DNA of 64,000 nucleotides from Pseudomonas sp. CFII64 (GCF_000416235.1 NZ_ATLO01000005.1:1-64000), one strand, 5' to 3'; positions 49,069 through 57,875 are shown, counted from the first letter of the stretch. A program made the numbers and translations. The notes: generated by a model not told the origin, from the letters alone.

Positions 49069-50120
49069 TTCGCTCCGCAGATACCCTGTTCGCCCGCCTG
49101 TTCGGTGGGGCGTTGGTGGCTATTTTTCTGGCGCATCTGCTGGCGTTCATTTGGTTCACGATGTATGGCTTTCCGCCTCCGCCACCGCCTGAGGCAGCCG
49201 ATGCTCAGCATCAATCCACCGATTTTCAAGGTGAGCGCCCTCCTCCACACACACCGCAACGGAAACCGCCGTTATTTGGCGGGCCTGTGGTGCCGCTGTT
49301 TTTTCAAACGATCACCCTGGTGGTTGCCGCCTGGTACGGCGCCAAGGCATTGAGCCGGCCGATCCAGCACCTGAGCGAGGCTGCCGAGCGGCTCAGCGAA
49401 AACCTCGACAGCCCGCCGCTGGAACTCAGCGGCCCGCGCGAGGTGCGTCAGGCCGCGCAGACTTTCAACCTGATGCAGGAGCGTATCCGCGATCAGGTAA
49501 AACAGCGCGGCCGTATGCTGGCGGCGGTGTCTCATGACCTGCGCACGCCGCTGTCGCGCCTGAAGCTGCGGGTCGAGCAGATCGACGAGCCGAAACTGCA
49601 CACGCAGATGAGCCAGGACCTCAACGACATGATCGGCATGCTCGACGCCACGCTGACTTACCTCAATGAGCAGCGCAACAGCGAGGATCTGCAGTTGTTT
49701 GACTTGCAGGCGCTGATCGAGTCCTTGACCGAAAACGCTCAGGACAATGGCGACGACGTGCAGTGCAACGGCGGCTGCAAACCGCTGAAGATTCAGCCCA
49801 TGGCGCTGCGTTCCTGCATCAACAATTTGATCGACAATGCCTTGCGCTATGCCGGGCAGGCGCGGGTCGACATTCACGACCAGGAAGATCACGTGACCGT
49901 GGCCGTGATTGACAACGGACCAGGCATCGCCGTCGAACACCATGAAGCGGTGTTCGAGCCTTTCTATCGCCTGGAAGGCTCACGCAATCGTAATTCCGGT
50001 GGCGTCGGCATGGGCATGACCATTGCCCGGGACGCGGCGCGGCGCATGGGCGGCGACCTGACGCTGGAACAAACGCCCGGCGGCGGCCTGACCGTGCTGC
50101 TGGACCTGCCTCGGCGCTGA
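49065..50120 (+). CDS. EnvZ-type sensor histidine kinase, TTG start
   Basis: The 351-residue kinase starts at TTG 49065, overlapping the regulator stop (TTGA) with AGGGA upstream. Two membrane helices (about 10-36 and 72-92) flank a short, proline-rich periplasmic loop (PPPPPPEAADAQHQ ... PPPHTPQRKPP). A HAMP linker, H-box AAVSHDLRTPLSRL (His157), N-box NNLIDNALRYAG and VIDNGPGIAVEH follow. The 35-residue loop is too small for a ligand domain, suggesting membrane- or protein-sensed input. Signal unknown. Confidence 0.92.
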   Translation: MIRSADTLFARLFGGALVAIFLAHLLAFIWFTMYGFPPPPPPEAADAQHQSTDFQGERPPPHTPQRKPPLFGGPVVPLFFQTITLVVAAWYGAKALSRPIQHLSEAAERLSENLDSPPLELSGPREVRQAAQTFNLMQERIRDQVKQRGRMLAAVSHDLRTPLSRLKLRVEQIDEPKLHTQMSQDLNDMIGMLDATLTYLNEQRNSEDLQLFDLQALIESLTENAQDNGDDVQCNGGCKPLKIQPMALRSCINNLIDNALRYAGQARVDIHDQEDHVTVAVIDNGPGIAVEHHEAVFEPFYRLEGSRNRNSGGVGMGMTIARDAARRMGGDLTLEQTPGGGLTVLLDLPRR

Positions 50121-50238
50121 TCCGCGACGTGTGTCCGGCGCGATACAAACCTTACATACCCTCGACAACTCCCGCCTTGAGTCTGCATAAGCCGGTGCAC
50201 CGCCACCGGCCCAATCCAACCCGATGGGAGTTCGCCCG

Positions 50239-50847
50239 ATGATCAGTGGCGTCAGCAGTAGTTATTCGAGCTATACCAGCACGAGCACAACCTCAAGCGC
50301 GAGCAGCAAGAAATTCCAGGAGCAGTTACTGGCCAAGCTCGATACCGACGGCGACGGCAGTATCAGCAAGGATGAAATGAGCACGGCAGTCTCGTCCTCC
50401 GACAGTAAAGACGGAATCATGGTCAGCCTGAGCAAGGCGTTCAGCGATCTGGACAGCAATGACGACGACAGCCTGGATGCCGACGAACTGGCGGCGATGG
50501 CACCACCGCCGCCGCCGTCCATGCAACCGGACACTGACGTCGCCGAAAGCCTGCTCGGTTCTCTGGACAGTGACGAAGATGGCGCGATCAGCAGCGATGA
50601 ATTGACCGCCGGCCTGACCAGCGCCGACAGCAGCGCCGACAGCTCCCAGGTGTTCGATGCGCTGGACACCAACGAGGACGGCAGCGTCAGCCTCGACGAA
50701 CTGACCGCCGCCGTGGATGCCAGCAGTGACGACAGCAGTAACGATGCAGCCGCTCAGGCATTGAGCAAGATGGTTGCGGCCTTGAGCGAGCGTTATGACA
50801 CTGAAGGCAACAAGCCGGTTGGCAAGTACCTGAACGTCGCGGCGTAA
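50239..50847 (+). CDS. Four-EF-hand calcium-binding protein (XopAW-like)
   Basis: The 202-residue protein starts MISGVSSSYSSY with GGGAG eight bases upstream. Four canonical EF loops are visible: DTDGDGSISKDE, DSNDDDSLDADE, DSDEDGAISSDE and DTNEDGSVSLDE. The rest is Ser/Asp-rich with a proline run (PPPPPP). There is no classic signal peptide. Homologues in Xanthomonas are called XopAW effectors, but no type III secretion gene is visible here, so a cell-surface or cytoplasmic calcium role is equally likely. Confidence 0.85.
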   Translation: MISGVSSSYSSYTSTSTTSSASSKKFQEQLLAKLDTDGDGSISKDEMSTAVSSSDSKDGIMVSLSKAFSDLDSNDDDSLDADELAAMAPPPPPSMQPDTDVAESLLGSLDSDEDGAISSDELTAGLTSADSSADSSQVFDALDTNEDGSVSLDELTAAVDASSDDSSNDAAAQALSKMVAALSERYDTEGNKPVGKYLNVAA

Positions 50848-50904
50848 GGGGGATCACGGAAAAAACCCATCCCCGTAGATACCGTCTTGACCCTCATCGC
50901 ACAA

Positions 50905-51000
50905 CCCGTAGGACCGGCTTTAGCCGGGAGGGCGGAGGGTCTGACGACGCAACTGCTGCGAATGTACCGGACTCCTCCCGGCTAAAGCCGGTCCTACGGG
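50905..51000. repeat. REPIN, near-identical to 39578-39672
   Basis: CCCGTAGGACCGGCTTTAGC CGGGAGGG is inverted as CTCCTCCCGGCTAAAGCCGG TCCTACGGG. The spacer also resembles that of the 39578 copy (shared GTCTGACGACG-like core). It sits between the EF-hand gene and the convergent transporter gene. Confidence 0.92.
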
Positions 51001-51023
51001 ATCTATTCAACTTCGAACAGCGC

Positions 51024-52070
51024 TTAGCGCTGAACCGTCCGGGCCCCGCGCACCCAATCTGTCAGCAAGCTGTACGCCACCGCCAGCAAGGTCGGGCCGA
51101 TGAACAGGCCGATGAAACCGAAGGCCAGCAAGCCACCAAAGACGCCCAGCAACACGATCACCAACGGCAAATTGCCGCCACGACTGATCAGGTAGGGCTT
51201 GAGCACGTTGTCCACGCCGCTGATGATGAACATGCCCCAAAGGCCGAGGAAAATCGCCATCCCGTATTCGCCATTCCAGGCCAGCCAGGCGGTGGCGGGA
51301 ATCCAGATCAGCGGCGGCCCCATGGGAATCAGGCTGAACAGGAAGGTCATGATGCCCAGCACCAAGGCGCCCGGCACGCCCGCAATCAGGAAGCCGATCA
51401 ACGCCAGGACCGCTTGCGCCGCCGCCGTCCCGATCACGCCGTTGACCACGCGCTGTACCGTGCCCGCCACCAGTTCCAGGTAATACTCGGCGCGCTCGCC
51501 GATCAGCCGTTCCAGCAGGCTGAGCACGAATGCCGCCAGGCGCGGCCCGTCGCGGTAGAAGAAGAACACGAAGACCAGACTCAAAGTCAGCTCCAGAATC
51601 CCGCCGCCAATCTGCGCGCTACGTGCCAGCAACCAGTTGCCCACCTGCCCCAGATAAGGCCGCAGTGTGGTAATCATCGCCGCGCCTTGCTGATCGATGG
51701 TGTTCCAGAACGCTACCAGCCGCTCGCCCACGAACGGCACCCCGATCAACCAGGTGGGTGGATCCGGCAGACCGTCGACCTGCACATCCTTGATGAAAGC
51801 GGTGGCATCACGCACATGATCGGCCAGATTGAAGCCCAGCCAGACCAGCGGCGCCGCAACCAGCAGCATCCAGCCCAGGGTCAGCACCAGCGCCGCCAGC
51901 GACTCGCGGCCTTTGAACCAGCGCGTCAACAGGCGCATCAGCGGCCAGCTGGCAAACGCCAGCACCGCGCCCCAGAACAGCGCCGACCAGAACGGTGCCA
52001 TCACCCAGACACACGCACTGAGCAACGCCAGGAGCAGGATCTGCACCAACAGGCGATCGTTATTGAGCAT
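51024..52070 (-). CDS. AI-2E family transporter / YdiK-like membrane protein
   Basis: The 348-residue protein starts MLNNDRLLVQILLL at ATG 52070. It has eight or so membrane helices. The AI-2E/UPF0118 features are FGGLLAFGFIGLFIGPTLLA (about 305-324) and the N-terminal pairs around MAPFWSALFWGAVLAFASWP. Members export autoinducer-2 or act as Na+/H+ antiporters; the substrate here is unknown. The ribosome site (GGAT) is modest. Monocistronic between a REPIN and the DUF4892 gene. Confidence 0.88.
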   Translation of the reverse strand: MLNNDRLLVQILLLALLSACVWVMAPFWSALFWGAVLAFASWPLMRLLTRWFKGRESLAALVLTLGWMLLVAAPLVWLGFNLADHVRDATAFIKDVQVDGLPDPPTWLIGVPFVGERLVAFWNTIDQQGAAMITTLRPYLGQVGNWLLARSAQIGGGILELTLSLVFVFFFYRDGPRLAAFVLSLLERLIGERAEYYLELVAGTVQRVVNGVIGTAAAQAVLALIGFLIAGVPGALVLGIMTFLFSLIPMGPPLIWIPATAWLAWNGEYGMAIFLGLWGMFIISGVDNVLKPYLISRGGNLPLVIVLLGVFGGLLAFGFIGLFIGPTLLAVAYSLLTDWVRGARTVQR

Positions 52071-52182
52071 GGGTCTATCCAGTAAAAAAAGATCAGAAGC
52101 GCAGAGCATAACGGCGAACACTGAACGCGTCAGTGTTCGCCGTGTGCAAAAGTGGATTCAGTGCCGGTTCAGGTGAGTTCGG

Positions 52183-53013
52183 TCAACGTATGACGTCGAT
52201 GAACAGGCCAGCCTTGTCGCCGCTGCCCGCTTCGAGCCGCGCCGCGCGTACGCCTTTGGCGATCAATGCCTGACGCCACGCTTCGGCGTCAGCGCCACCA
52301 ACGGTCACCCGCAACGAGCTGTCCAGATTCAGGCCTCTGGAAACCAGTGTCACCCAAACATCCTGTGGTGCCCCGGCCAGCCGTGGCAGCGCCAGCTTGC
52401 CGGTGCTCTTGAGTTGCCGCAGCAGCGTCGCCGAGGTCGGCAACAGGTCACCCAACGGCGCGGCCGAATCGAACTGTTCGACATGCAGATACGCGCGGCG
52501 GTTGCCACGGGTGATGCTGTACAAGGCCACTAGCGTGTCGTTCTTCGGCTCTGCCAGACGCAGCAGCAAGTAAGCTTGCTGTTCATCCGCGCCGTAGAGC
52601 TTGGAATTGCCGAACACTTCATTTGCCCACAGACTGCTTTCGCCGCAGTCACGCGCCTGGCACCAGAACAGCAGTTCCGCGCCCTGGGCCTGAAGGGCTT
52701 CGCGCGCGGCAGTAAAGGCCTCGTCGGAAGTGCGTTCGGTGGGGATTTGATAGGTCACGCCGGTGACATTGCCACGGGCGCTGACCTGCCCGTCAAAACG
52801 CAGCTGACCGCTGATCTTGCGGATCGAGCCCATGGGATAGATGCGTTCAAGTTCCGCAGCCGGACGGTAATCGACGATTTCGGCGTCGGTCAGGCGCGGC
52901 ACGATATCCAGATCGCGACTGCCCGGAACGTCGGCCGCCCAAACGCTCAGACTAAAGGCTGAAGCACACAAAGTGAGTCCAAGAGCACTGGTAAAACCCA
53001 TGGCTGCTCTCAT
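52183..53013 (-). CDS. DUF4892 family periplasmic protein
   Basis: The 276-residue protein has a signal peptide (MGFTSALGLTLCASAFSLSV, cleavage near SVWAA). Its body reads SRDLDIVPRLTDAEIVDYRP and YQIPTERTSDEAFTAAREAL, and it matches the DUF4892 family in layout. CQARDC gives a likely disulfide. Start at 53013 or 53001 (MGFTS) cannot be settled; GAGAG lies before the latter. Function unknown, probably envelope-associated. Confidence 0.75.
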   Translation of the reverse strand: MRAAMGFTSALGLTLCASAFSLSVWAADVPGSRDLDIVPRLTDAEIVDYRPAAELERIYPMGSIRKISGQLRFDGQVSARGNVTGVTYQIPTERTSDEAFTAAREALQAQGAELLFWCQARDCGESSLWANEVFGNSKLYGADEQQAYLLLRLAEPKNDTLVALYSITRGNRRAYLHVEQFDSAAPLGDLLPTSATLLRQLKSTGKLALPRLAGAPQDVWVTLVSRGLNLDSSLRVTVGGADAEAWRQALIAKGVRAARLEAGSGDKAGLFIDVIR

Positions 53014-53139
53014 CGAGGCAAGGTTAATTGAAGGAAACGGGCAGGTTTGCCAGACAAGCGATCAGGTGAGGCGGTGCGGACATCCATTGATTCAACTCCT
53101 GTTTCAACCCGCCCAGCCTCGGCAGTTGCCAGGCGCAAG

Positions 53140-53994
53140 TCAAGGAGCGGTAAAGAAGCGATTGAAACAGTCTGCGACAAGAACCGCGCCGGCCTCGTCA
53201 TTCAAGTGCAAATGATGGCCGCCTGGCAGGCTCGTCACCTGGAATGGCAGTGACGTCAGCAGCGTCTGATTTTGCGCCAGCATCCCCTCTTGCGCCACGA
53301 TCAGTTGCGTCGGGCAGCGGATTGCGGCGACGAACGCCAGCGCTTGCTCACGGGTGATGCGCACCGCCGAAGGCAAGGTCAGCCGATTGTCGCTGCGCCA
53401 GGTGTAGCCACCCGGTACCGGCATCAAGGCGCGCTGGGCCAACAGCTCGGCGGCCTCCTGACTGACGGCTACCGCGCCTTTCATGCGAGCGCGAATCGCG
53501 TGGTCCTGATCGGGATAGACCGGCTTGCGCTTGGCGCTCAGGTTTAATTGCGCATGCAAGGATTTACCCAGCTGTTCCGGGGCATTCTCGACCTCGCCAG
53601 TGGGTGGGATCAAACCATCGATGAGCGCCAGCCGGGTAACACGCTCGGGCAGCGCGGCGGCGAGAAGTACCGAAATAATCGCCCCCAATGAATGCCCCAG
53701 CAGCGAAAACTGTTGCCAACCGAGCTGTTCGGCAACCTGCAAGACATCATGGGCATAGTCCGGCAACGAGTAGCCCGCGCCTTGCGGGCGATGTTCGGAA
53801 TGGCCATGACCGGCCAGATCCAGGGCGACGATGCGCAAGCCTTCAAGCCTGGGCGCCAGACGGGCAAAACTGTTGGCATTGTCCAGCCAGCCATGCAGGG
53901 CGATGACCGGCTGGCCGTCTTCGGGCCCGAACAAATTTGCGGCCAGTTCAATGTGCGGCAAGCTCAGGCGGACTTCTTCGACCGGACGGCTCAT
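53140..53994 (-). CDS. Alpha/beta hydrolase
   Basis: The 284-residue enzyme has the classical fold: oxyanion ALHGWLDNANSF (about 32-43), nucleophile LLGHSLGAI (Ser101), Asp in ALIDGL region and His in LPGGHHLHLND. Substrate is unknown. It overlaps the upstream hydrolase gene by four bases (ATGA), so the pair is translationally coupled. Both are minus strand, in a lipid/acyl neighbourhood with the thioesterase and acyl-CoA synthetase. Confidence 0.9.
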   Translation of the reverse strand: MSRPVEEVRLSLPHIELAANLFGPEDGQPVIALHGWLDNANSFARLAPRLEGLRIVALDLAGHGHSEHRPQGAGYSLPDYAHDVLQVAEQLGWQQFSLLGHSLGAIISVLLAAALPERVTRLALIDGLIPPTGEVENAPEQLGKSLHAQLNLSAKRKPVYPDQDHAIRARMKGAVAVSQEAAELLAQRALMPVPGGYTWRSDNRLTLPSAVRITREQALAFVAAIRCPTQLIVAQEGMLAQNQTLLTSLPFQVTSLPGGHHLHLNDEAGAVLVADCFNRFFTAP

Positions 53995-54800
53995 GCGCTG
54001 ACCTGCACAGTGTCGAGCGCAGCCCAGCGGGCAAACAACGTCTTGAGCAGTTGCGCGGTGGCCTCGGGCTGTTCCAGCGGAAACATATGTCCACCGGGCA
54101 TCGACAGATATTCACCTTGGGGCAAGCGCCGCACCGAACGCGCATGGTGACGCATCACCACCCGACTGTGCTCGCCACGGACCATCGCCAGGGGCACCTT
54201 GAGCTGACGCGAACCATCGGGCCGGGTATGCGGCACGCTGCGATAGATGCTGATTTCCGTGGCGGGGTCAAAGCGCAAGCGCAGTTGTTCGCCGTCGGCC
54301 TGTAGCCCGTGGCGTAAATAGGCGTCAAAACACTCGGGATCGAAGCGCCGGAACAGGGTCTTGCCGGCGAAATAAAGGCGCGCGGCGTCAAGGTCGGCAA
54401 AGGCTTCGCGACGTCCCAGCGTGCGGCCAGCCGGGGTAATGCGGTCGATGAAACCAAAGCGTTTGGCGGCACGGATCATCCACTGATCGGCCAGGGTCAG
54501 CACCGGCGAATCGAGCATGACCACCCCGCGATACAGCTCCGGACAGCGCAGCGCGGCATGAAAATGCAGCACACCACCCAAGGAATGGCCCACGCCCCAG
54601 ACCGGCTCGGGTTGTTCGCGCAGGTGATGGATCAATTCGTCGACCAGATTCAGCCAGTTGTCATCAACCGGGAAACGCGGGTCATGGGCATGCTGCTCCA
54701 GATGGCTCACGAGGTAATCCGGCGCCAGCGCCGTAAACAACTTGCCGTAAGTGGCCGACGGAAAACCGTTGGCGTGAGCGAAGAACACCTGTTGCGACAT
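53991..54800 (-). CDS. Alpha/beta hydrolase (second of a coupled pair)
   Basis: The 269-residue protein starts MSQQVFFAHANGFPSATYGK; HANGFPS replaces the usual HG oxyanion. The nucleophile motif is WGVGHSLGGVLHF (Ser about 93) and a C-terminal His lies in MPGGHMFPLEQP. It is of the bacterial epoxide-hydrolase/lipase-like type, with the substrate unknown. The next gene downstream overlaps its stop by four bases. A gap of about 115 bases separates it from the thioesterase gene. Confidence 0.88.
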   Translation of the reverse strand: MSQQVFFAHANGFPSATYGKLFTALAPDYLVSHLEQHAHDPRFPVDDNWLNLVDELIHHLREQPEPVWGVGHSLGGVLHFHAALRCPELYRGVVMLDSPVLTLADQWMIRAAKRFGFIDRITPAGRTLGRREAFADLDAARLYFAGKTLFRRFDPECFDAYLRHGLQADGEQLRLRFDPATEISIYRSVPHTRPDGSRQLKVPLAMVRGEHSRVVMRHHARSVRRLPQGEYLSMPGGHMFPLEQPEATAQLLKTLFARWAALDTVQVSA

Positions 54801-54916
54801 GCCGGCATATCCAGTGAGCAAACCAGTGACGATTGTGCGCAGTGGCTGTGCCTTCGGCAACGACTGGAAGTGCCATCGACGATGGCACTCCGGTCATGCA
54901 CCGGCAAAAAAGCGGC

Positions 54917-55360
54917 TTAGCGGCCTGGCGGCTCCTGTCCCAGCGGCACCACGGCAATGGTCAGACGCGAAATACAGCTGGTCTTGCCTTCATCGCCGGT
55001 CAGGCGAATGTCCCACACGTGGGTGGTGCGGCCGATATGGACCGGGCGCGCGACAGCGGTGACCCGACCGCTGCGCAGGCCGCGCAGGTGGTTGGCGTTG
55101 ACTTCAATGCCAACGCAAAAGTATTTGCTGGTGTCGATGCACAGGTAGCTGGCCGTCGAGCCGACCGATTCCGCCAACACCACCGACGCCCCGCCATGCA
55201 GCAGGCCGTAAGGTTGGTGCGTGCGATGATCGACCACCATGCTGGCGGTCAGCGAATCGTCGGTAAATGACTCGAAACGGATGTCCAGCCATTCGAGGAT
55301 GGTGTTCTTGTTCAGGGCATTGAGTTGTTCGATGTTCGGTTGATCGCGCCACAGACCCAT
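54917..55360 (-). CDS. PaaI-type hotdog thioesterase
   Basis: The 147-residue protein starts MGLWRDQPNIEQLN with AAGGA six bases upstream; an earlier TTG is not needed. The hotdog fold has the motif HQPYGLLHGGASVVLAESVG (about 48-67), with the catalytic acid in LAESVGS, as in EntH/MenI-type thioesterases. It hydrolyses acyl-CoA of unknown acyl group. It lies 50 bases downstream of the truncated acyl-CoA synthetase gene, suggesting a former functional unit. Confidence 0.9.
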   Translation of the reverse strand: MGLWRDQPNIEQLNALNKNTILEWLDIRFESFTDDSLTASMVVDHRTHQPYGLLHGGASVVLAESVGSTASYLCIDTSKYFCVGIEVNANHLRGLRSGRVTAVARPVHIGRTTHVWDIRLTGDEGKTSCISRLTIAVVPLGQEPPGR

Positions 55361-55410
55361 GTTCAATCCTTTTTATTGGGCGCTCGTGGAAGCTGAGCGC
55401 CAGACGCCAA

Positions 55411-56745
55411 CTATCTTTCACCTCCACCCGCCTGCGCAAGCGCTGATGCTTTTTCAGGCAGGCGTGGACCCGGGTTTTCCTTGAGCCGCCCGGTCAGGCG
55501 CACATAGCCTTGCTCGTCCAGCTCGCCCCTGTCTCCCGTGCGCAGGAAACCTTCGGTGAATGCCTCGACGGTTTTCAGCGGTTGCTTGAAGTAACCAAGC
55601 ATCGTCGCGCCACTGCGCACCAGCAGCTCGCCCTCCTCCGCCAGCCGCACCTCGACCTGCGGACACGGCTGGCCGATCCAGCCGCTCTTGTGCTGGCCTG
55701 GTCGGCAGATATGCGAGTAGCCGCAGTTTTCGGTCAGGCCGTACGCTTCGAGGACCTCCACCCCAAGCCGTTGATACCAATGCCGCAGGTCTTCCGACAG
55801 CGGCGCAGCGCCCGACACGGCAACCCGCAACGCGTCCAGCCCAAGGCTCTTGCGCATCTTGCGCGCGAACAGCCTGCCGAATAGCGGCACACTTAACAGC
55901 ACCTCCAGACGCGCGGCGGGAGTCTTGCTGTGTGCGCTCGCCTGGATTTTGCTCCAGATCCCTGGCACGCCAAACAGCGCCGTGGGCCGCGCGCGCTTCA
56001 GATCGACGAAAAAGGTGTCCTGGTCCTCGGCAAAAAATACTGTTGGCCCGGCATAGATCGACGCCAGTTCCACGAACATTCGCTCGGCCACACAGCACAG
56101 CGGCAGACAAGACAGCAACCGGTCCTTTTCGCCCAGCCCGAAAATCCCGCTGCCATGGGTGATCGCAAAGGCCAGGGTGCCGAAGCTGTGCATGACGCCC
56201 TTGGGCCGTCCGGTGCTGCCAGAGGTGTAGATAATGGTCGCCAACTGATCGTAGCGCCCGATGGGGTTGTCCTGGATCGGTGACCAGGCCTGCAACTCAT
56301 CCCAACGAAAATCAAATGAACCTTCAGGGCAGAGCGGCAACGCGACGGTTGGCAACCCGGCGCTGATACCGCAACTGATGCCTGGCCAGTCGTCCAGTCT
56401 GCCGACGAAGACCATCGCCGCCTCCGAGTGCTCCAGCACCTGAGCGACCGCTCCGGCGCTGAGGTAAGGATTCAACGGCACCGAGACATGCCCGGCCATC
56501 CAGATCGCCAGGTCGGCAATGATCCAGTGTGCGCAGTTTCTGGAAAGAATCGCGATGACGCTGCCCTGTGGCAAGCCTTGCCGACGTAACCAGTGCGCCG
56601 CGCGGCGGGCCTGATTGCCGACCTCGGACCAGCTCAGCTTCTGGACCTGCCCCCCTGCCAGCGGCTGGACCAGAAAACACTTGTCCGGATGACGATCCTC
56701 ACGATCATAGAAGCGGCTCAACGGCAGACTGATGGCGGTCGTCAT
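55411..56745 (-). pseudogene. AMP-binding acyl-CoA synthetase, C-terminally truncated
   Basis: The frame of 444 residues holds the adenylation core: IIYTSGSTGRPKGVMHSF (about 171-188), EAYGLTENCGYSH (334-346) and RTGD (402-405). At GRLKE (419-423), where long-chain synthetases continue FKTSKGKYVAP and add about 110-130 residues, it turns into a 21-residue low-complexity tail and stops. The catalytic lysine subdomain is absent. The usually conserved His of PLCHVAER is Cys218, and the site before GFLRTGD looks one residue short. It may be inactive. Start ATG 56745, AAGGA nine bases upstream. Confidence 0.8.
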
Positions 56746-56763
56746 GGCTCATGTTCCTTATTG

Positions 56764-56817
56764 TTATTGGGCAAGCGTAGTCGACCGGGTATTTACCCGG
56801 TGCTTGCGCAGCAATAA
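56764..56817 (-). promoter_or_regulatory. Large nested hairpin upstream of the acyl-CoA synthetase gene
   Basis: Nested inverted arms are TTATTG/CAATAA (56764-56769, 56812-56817), GCAAGC/GCTTGC (56771-56776, 56802-56807) and ACCGGGT/ACCCGGT (56784-56790, 56795-56801), loop ATTT. It lies 19 bases from the ATG at 56745 and is not a REP unit. It could be an operator or attenuator. Confidence 0.5.
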
Positions 56818-56936
56818 AACAGAGGAACGGTGCGGGGGCTGTTGGAGGTTCTATGTTTGGGGGGCAACCCACAGACGCCGCAGATGTGTCGGGTTTAATT
56901 GTGAGGTGACGGACCTAACGCATGCTCGACTGTAGA

Positions 56937-57031
56937 CCCGTTGGAGCGAGGCTTGCCCGCGAAGAACGATAACGCGGTGAATCAGGCCCACCAAGGCGTC
57001 TGGTTCGCGGGCAAGCCCCGCTCCAACGGGC
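56937..57031. repeat. REPIN, GGAGCGAGGCTTGCC type
   Basis: CCCGTTGGAGCGAGGCTTGC at 56937 and its inverted partner GCAAGCCCCGCTCCAACGGG ending at 57030 flank about 50 bases. The same unit appears once near 32062. Confidence 0.9.
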
Positions 57032-57050
57032 TCAACGGGCGCCAACGGGT

Positions 57051-57506
57051 TCAAACGTGTCGAACGCTGTCCAGTTCCATGGCCCCGGCCAGCGGGAAAA
57101 CACCCGACAGCTCTGCCAGGCTTGCGGTACTCATGGGCTGGGGTTGCTGGGTGCTGCCGTGCACAGCCAGGCCAATCAGCGCCCCCACCAGCGGTTGATG
57201 GCTGACGAGCAGGACATCCTCGTTCGCACACGCGTCCAGATGCTTCAACACCTGGCGCGGATCATTGTCCGGCGTGAGCCAGGGCACGATAACCACCGGC
57301 CCGCTAAACCCCAGCGCGTCCCTGACCAGCTCGGCGGTTTGCCGGGCTCGAACGTAAGGGCTGACGAGGATGCGCTGCAAAGGCTGGCCCATCAGATGCG
57401 CCGCGCTGTGCAGCACTTGTTCCCGGCCAGTGCGGGTCAGCTCGCGCTCGGCATCGCTGCGCGCCTGCGCCTGGGCTTCGCCGTGGCGCAGGACCCAGAT
57501 CTTCAT
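57051..57506 (-). CDS. sixA: Phosphohistidine phosphatase SixA
   Basis: The 151-residue histidine phosphatase begins MKIWVLRHGEAQAQA, with the RHGE active site (His8), ELTRTGREQV and the second His in LLVSHQPLVG. The protein removes phosphate from histidine of phosphorelay proteins. The ATG overlaps the DUF4389 stop by four bases (ATGA), so the two are coupled. The acceptor protein is not identified. Confidence 0.92.
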   Translation of the reverse strand: MKIWVLRHGEAQAQARSDAERELTRTGREQVLHSAAHLMGQPLQRILVSPYVRARQTAELVRDALGFSGPVVIVPWLTPDNDPRQVLKHLDACANEDVLLVSHQPLVGALIGLAVHGSTQQPQPMSTASLAELSGVFPLAGAMELDSVRHV

Positions 57507-57847
57507 AACTTGGGCTCTTCGTCGCGTACCGGGTGCGCCGCCGCCGGAACACTGTGCGGTGCTTCGCCTTCGGGTGCGCGCGGCGTCGGCCAATCGGCAA
57601 ACGGCCAGGGTTTCTGGTCGCTGTGGAAGGTGCCGTAACGGCCGATCTGGGCCAGGAACTGGCTCAGACTGTCGCCGAAGTTCATCAGGCTGCCACTTGG
57701 CGCGCCGTAGATAAGCCGATAGCACAATTGCACCAGCACCACGCCCGCCAGAACGACTTCGGCGACGTGCCAGACCAGCACAAACAGCACCATCCAGAGG
57801 ACGCGCAGCAAAATCGACTCATGTTGCTTGAGTTTCGAATCGTTCAA
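57503..57847 (-). CDS. DUF4389 membrane protein, TTG start
   Basis: The 114-residue product starts at TTG 57847 (NDSKLKQHESILLR), with GGGAGAG upstream; a longer ATG-started frame lacks a site. One long hydrophobic helical region (about 15-50, MVLFVLVWHVAEVVLAGVVL) is followed by FGDSLSQFLAQIGRYGTFHS, a DUF4389 hallmark. The C-terminus is Pro/Ala-rich. It is co-translated with sixA. Function unknown. Confidence 0.85.
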   Translation of the reverse strand: MNDSKLKQHESILLRVLWMVLFVLVWHVAEVVLAGVVLVQLCYRLIYGAPSGSLMNFGDSLSQFLAQIGRYGTFHSDQKPWPFADWPTPRAPEGEAPHSVPAAAHPVRDEEPKL

Positions 57848-57875
57848 GACACTCTCCCGCAAACAAAATAGGTAT

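Larger units (their letters stand above)
56746..57050. other. Gap between acyl-CoA synthetase gene and sixA
   Basis: No gene is seen in about 305 bases. The first third holds the nested hairpin, the last third holds a REPIN; the centre shows nothing I recognise. Confidence 0.5.
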
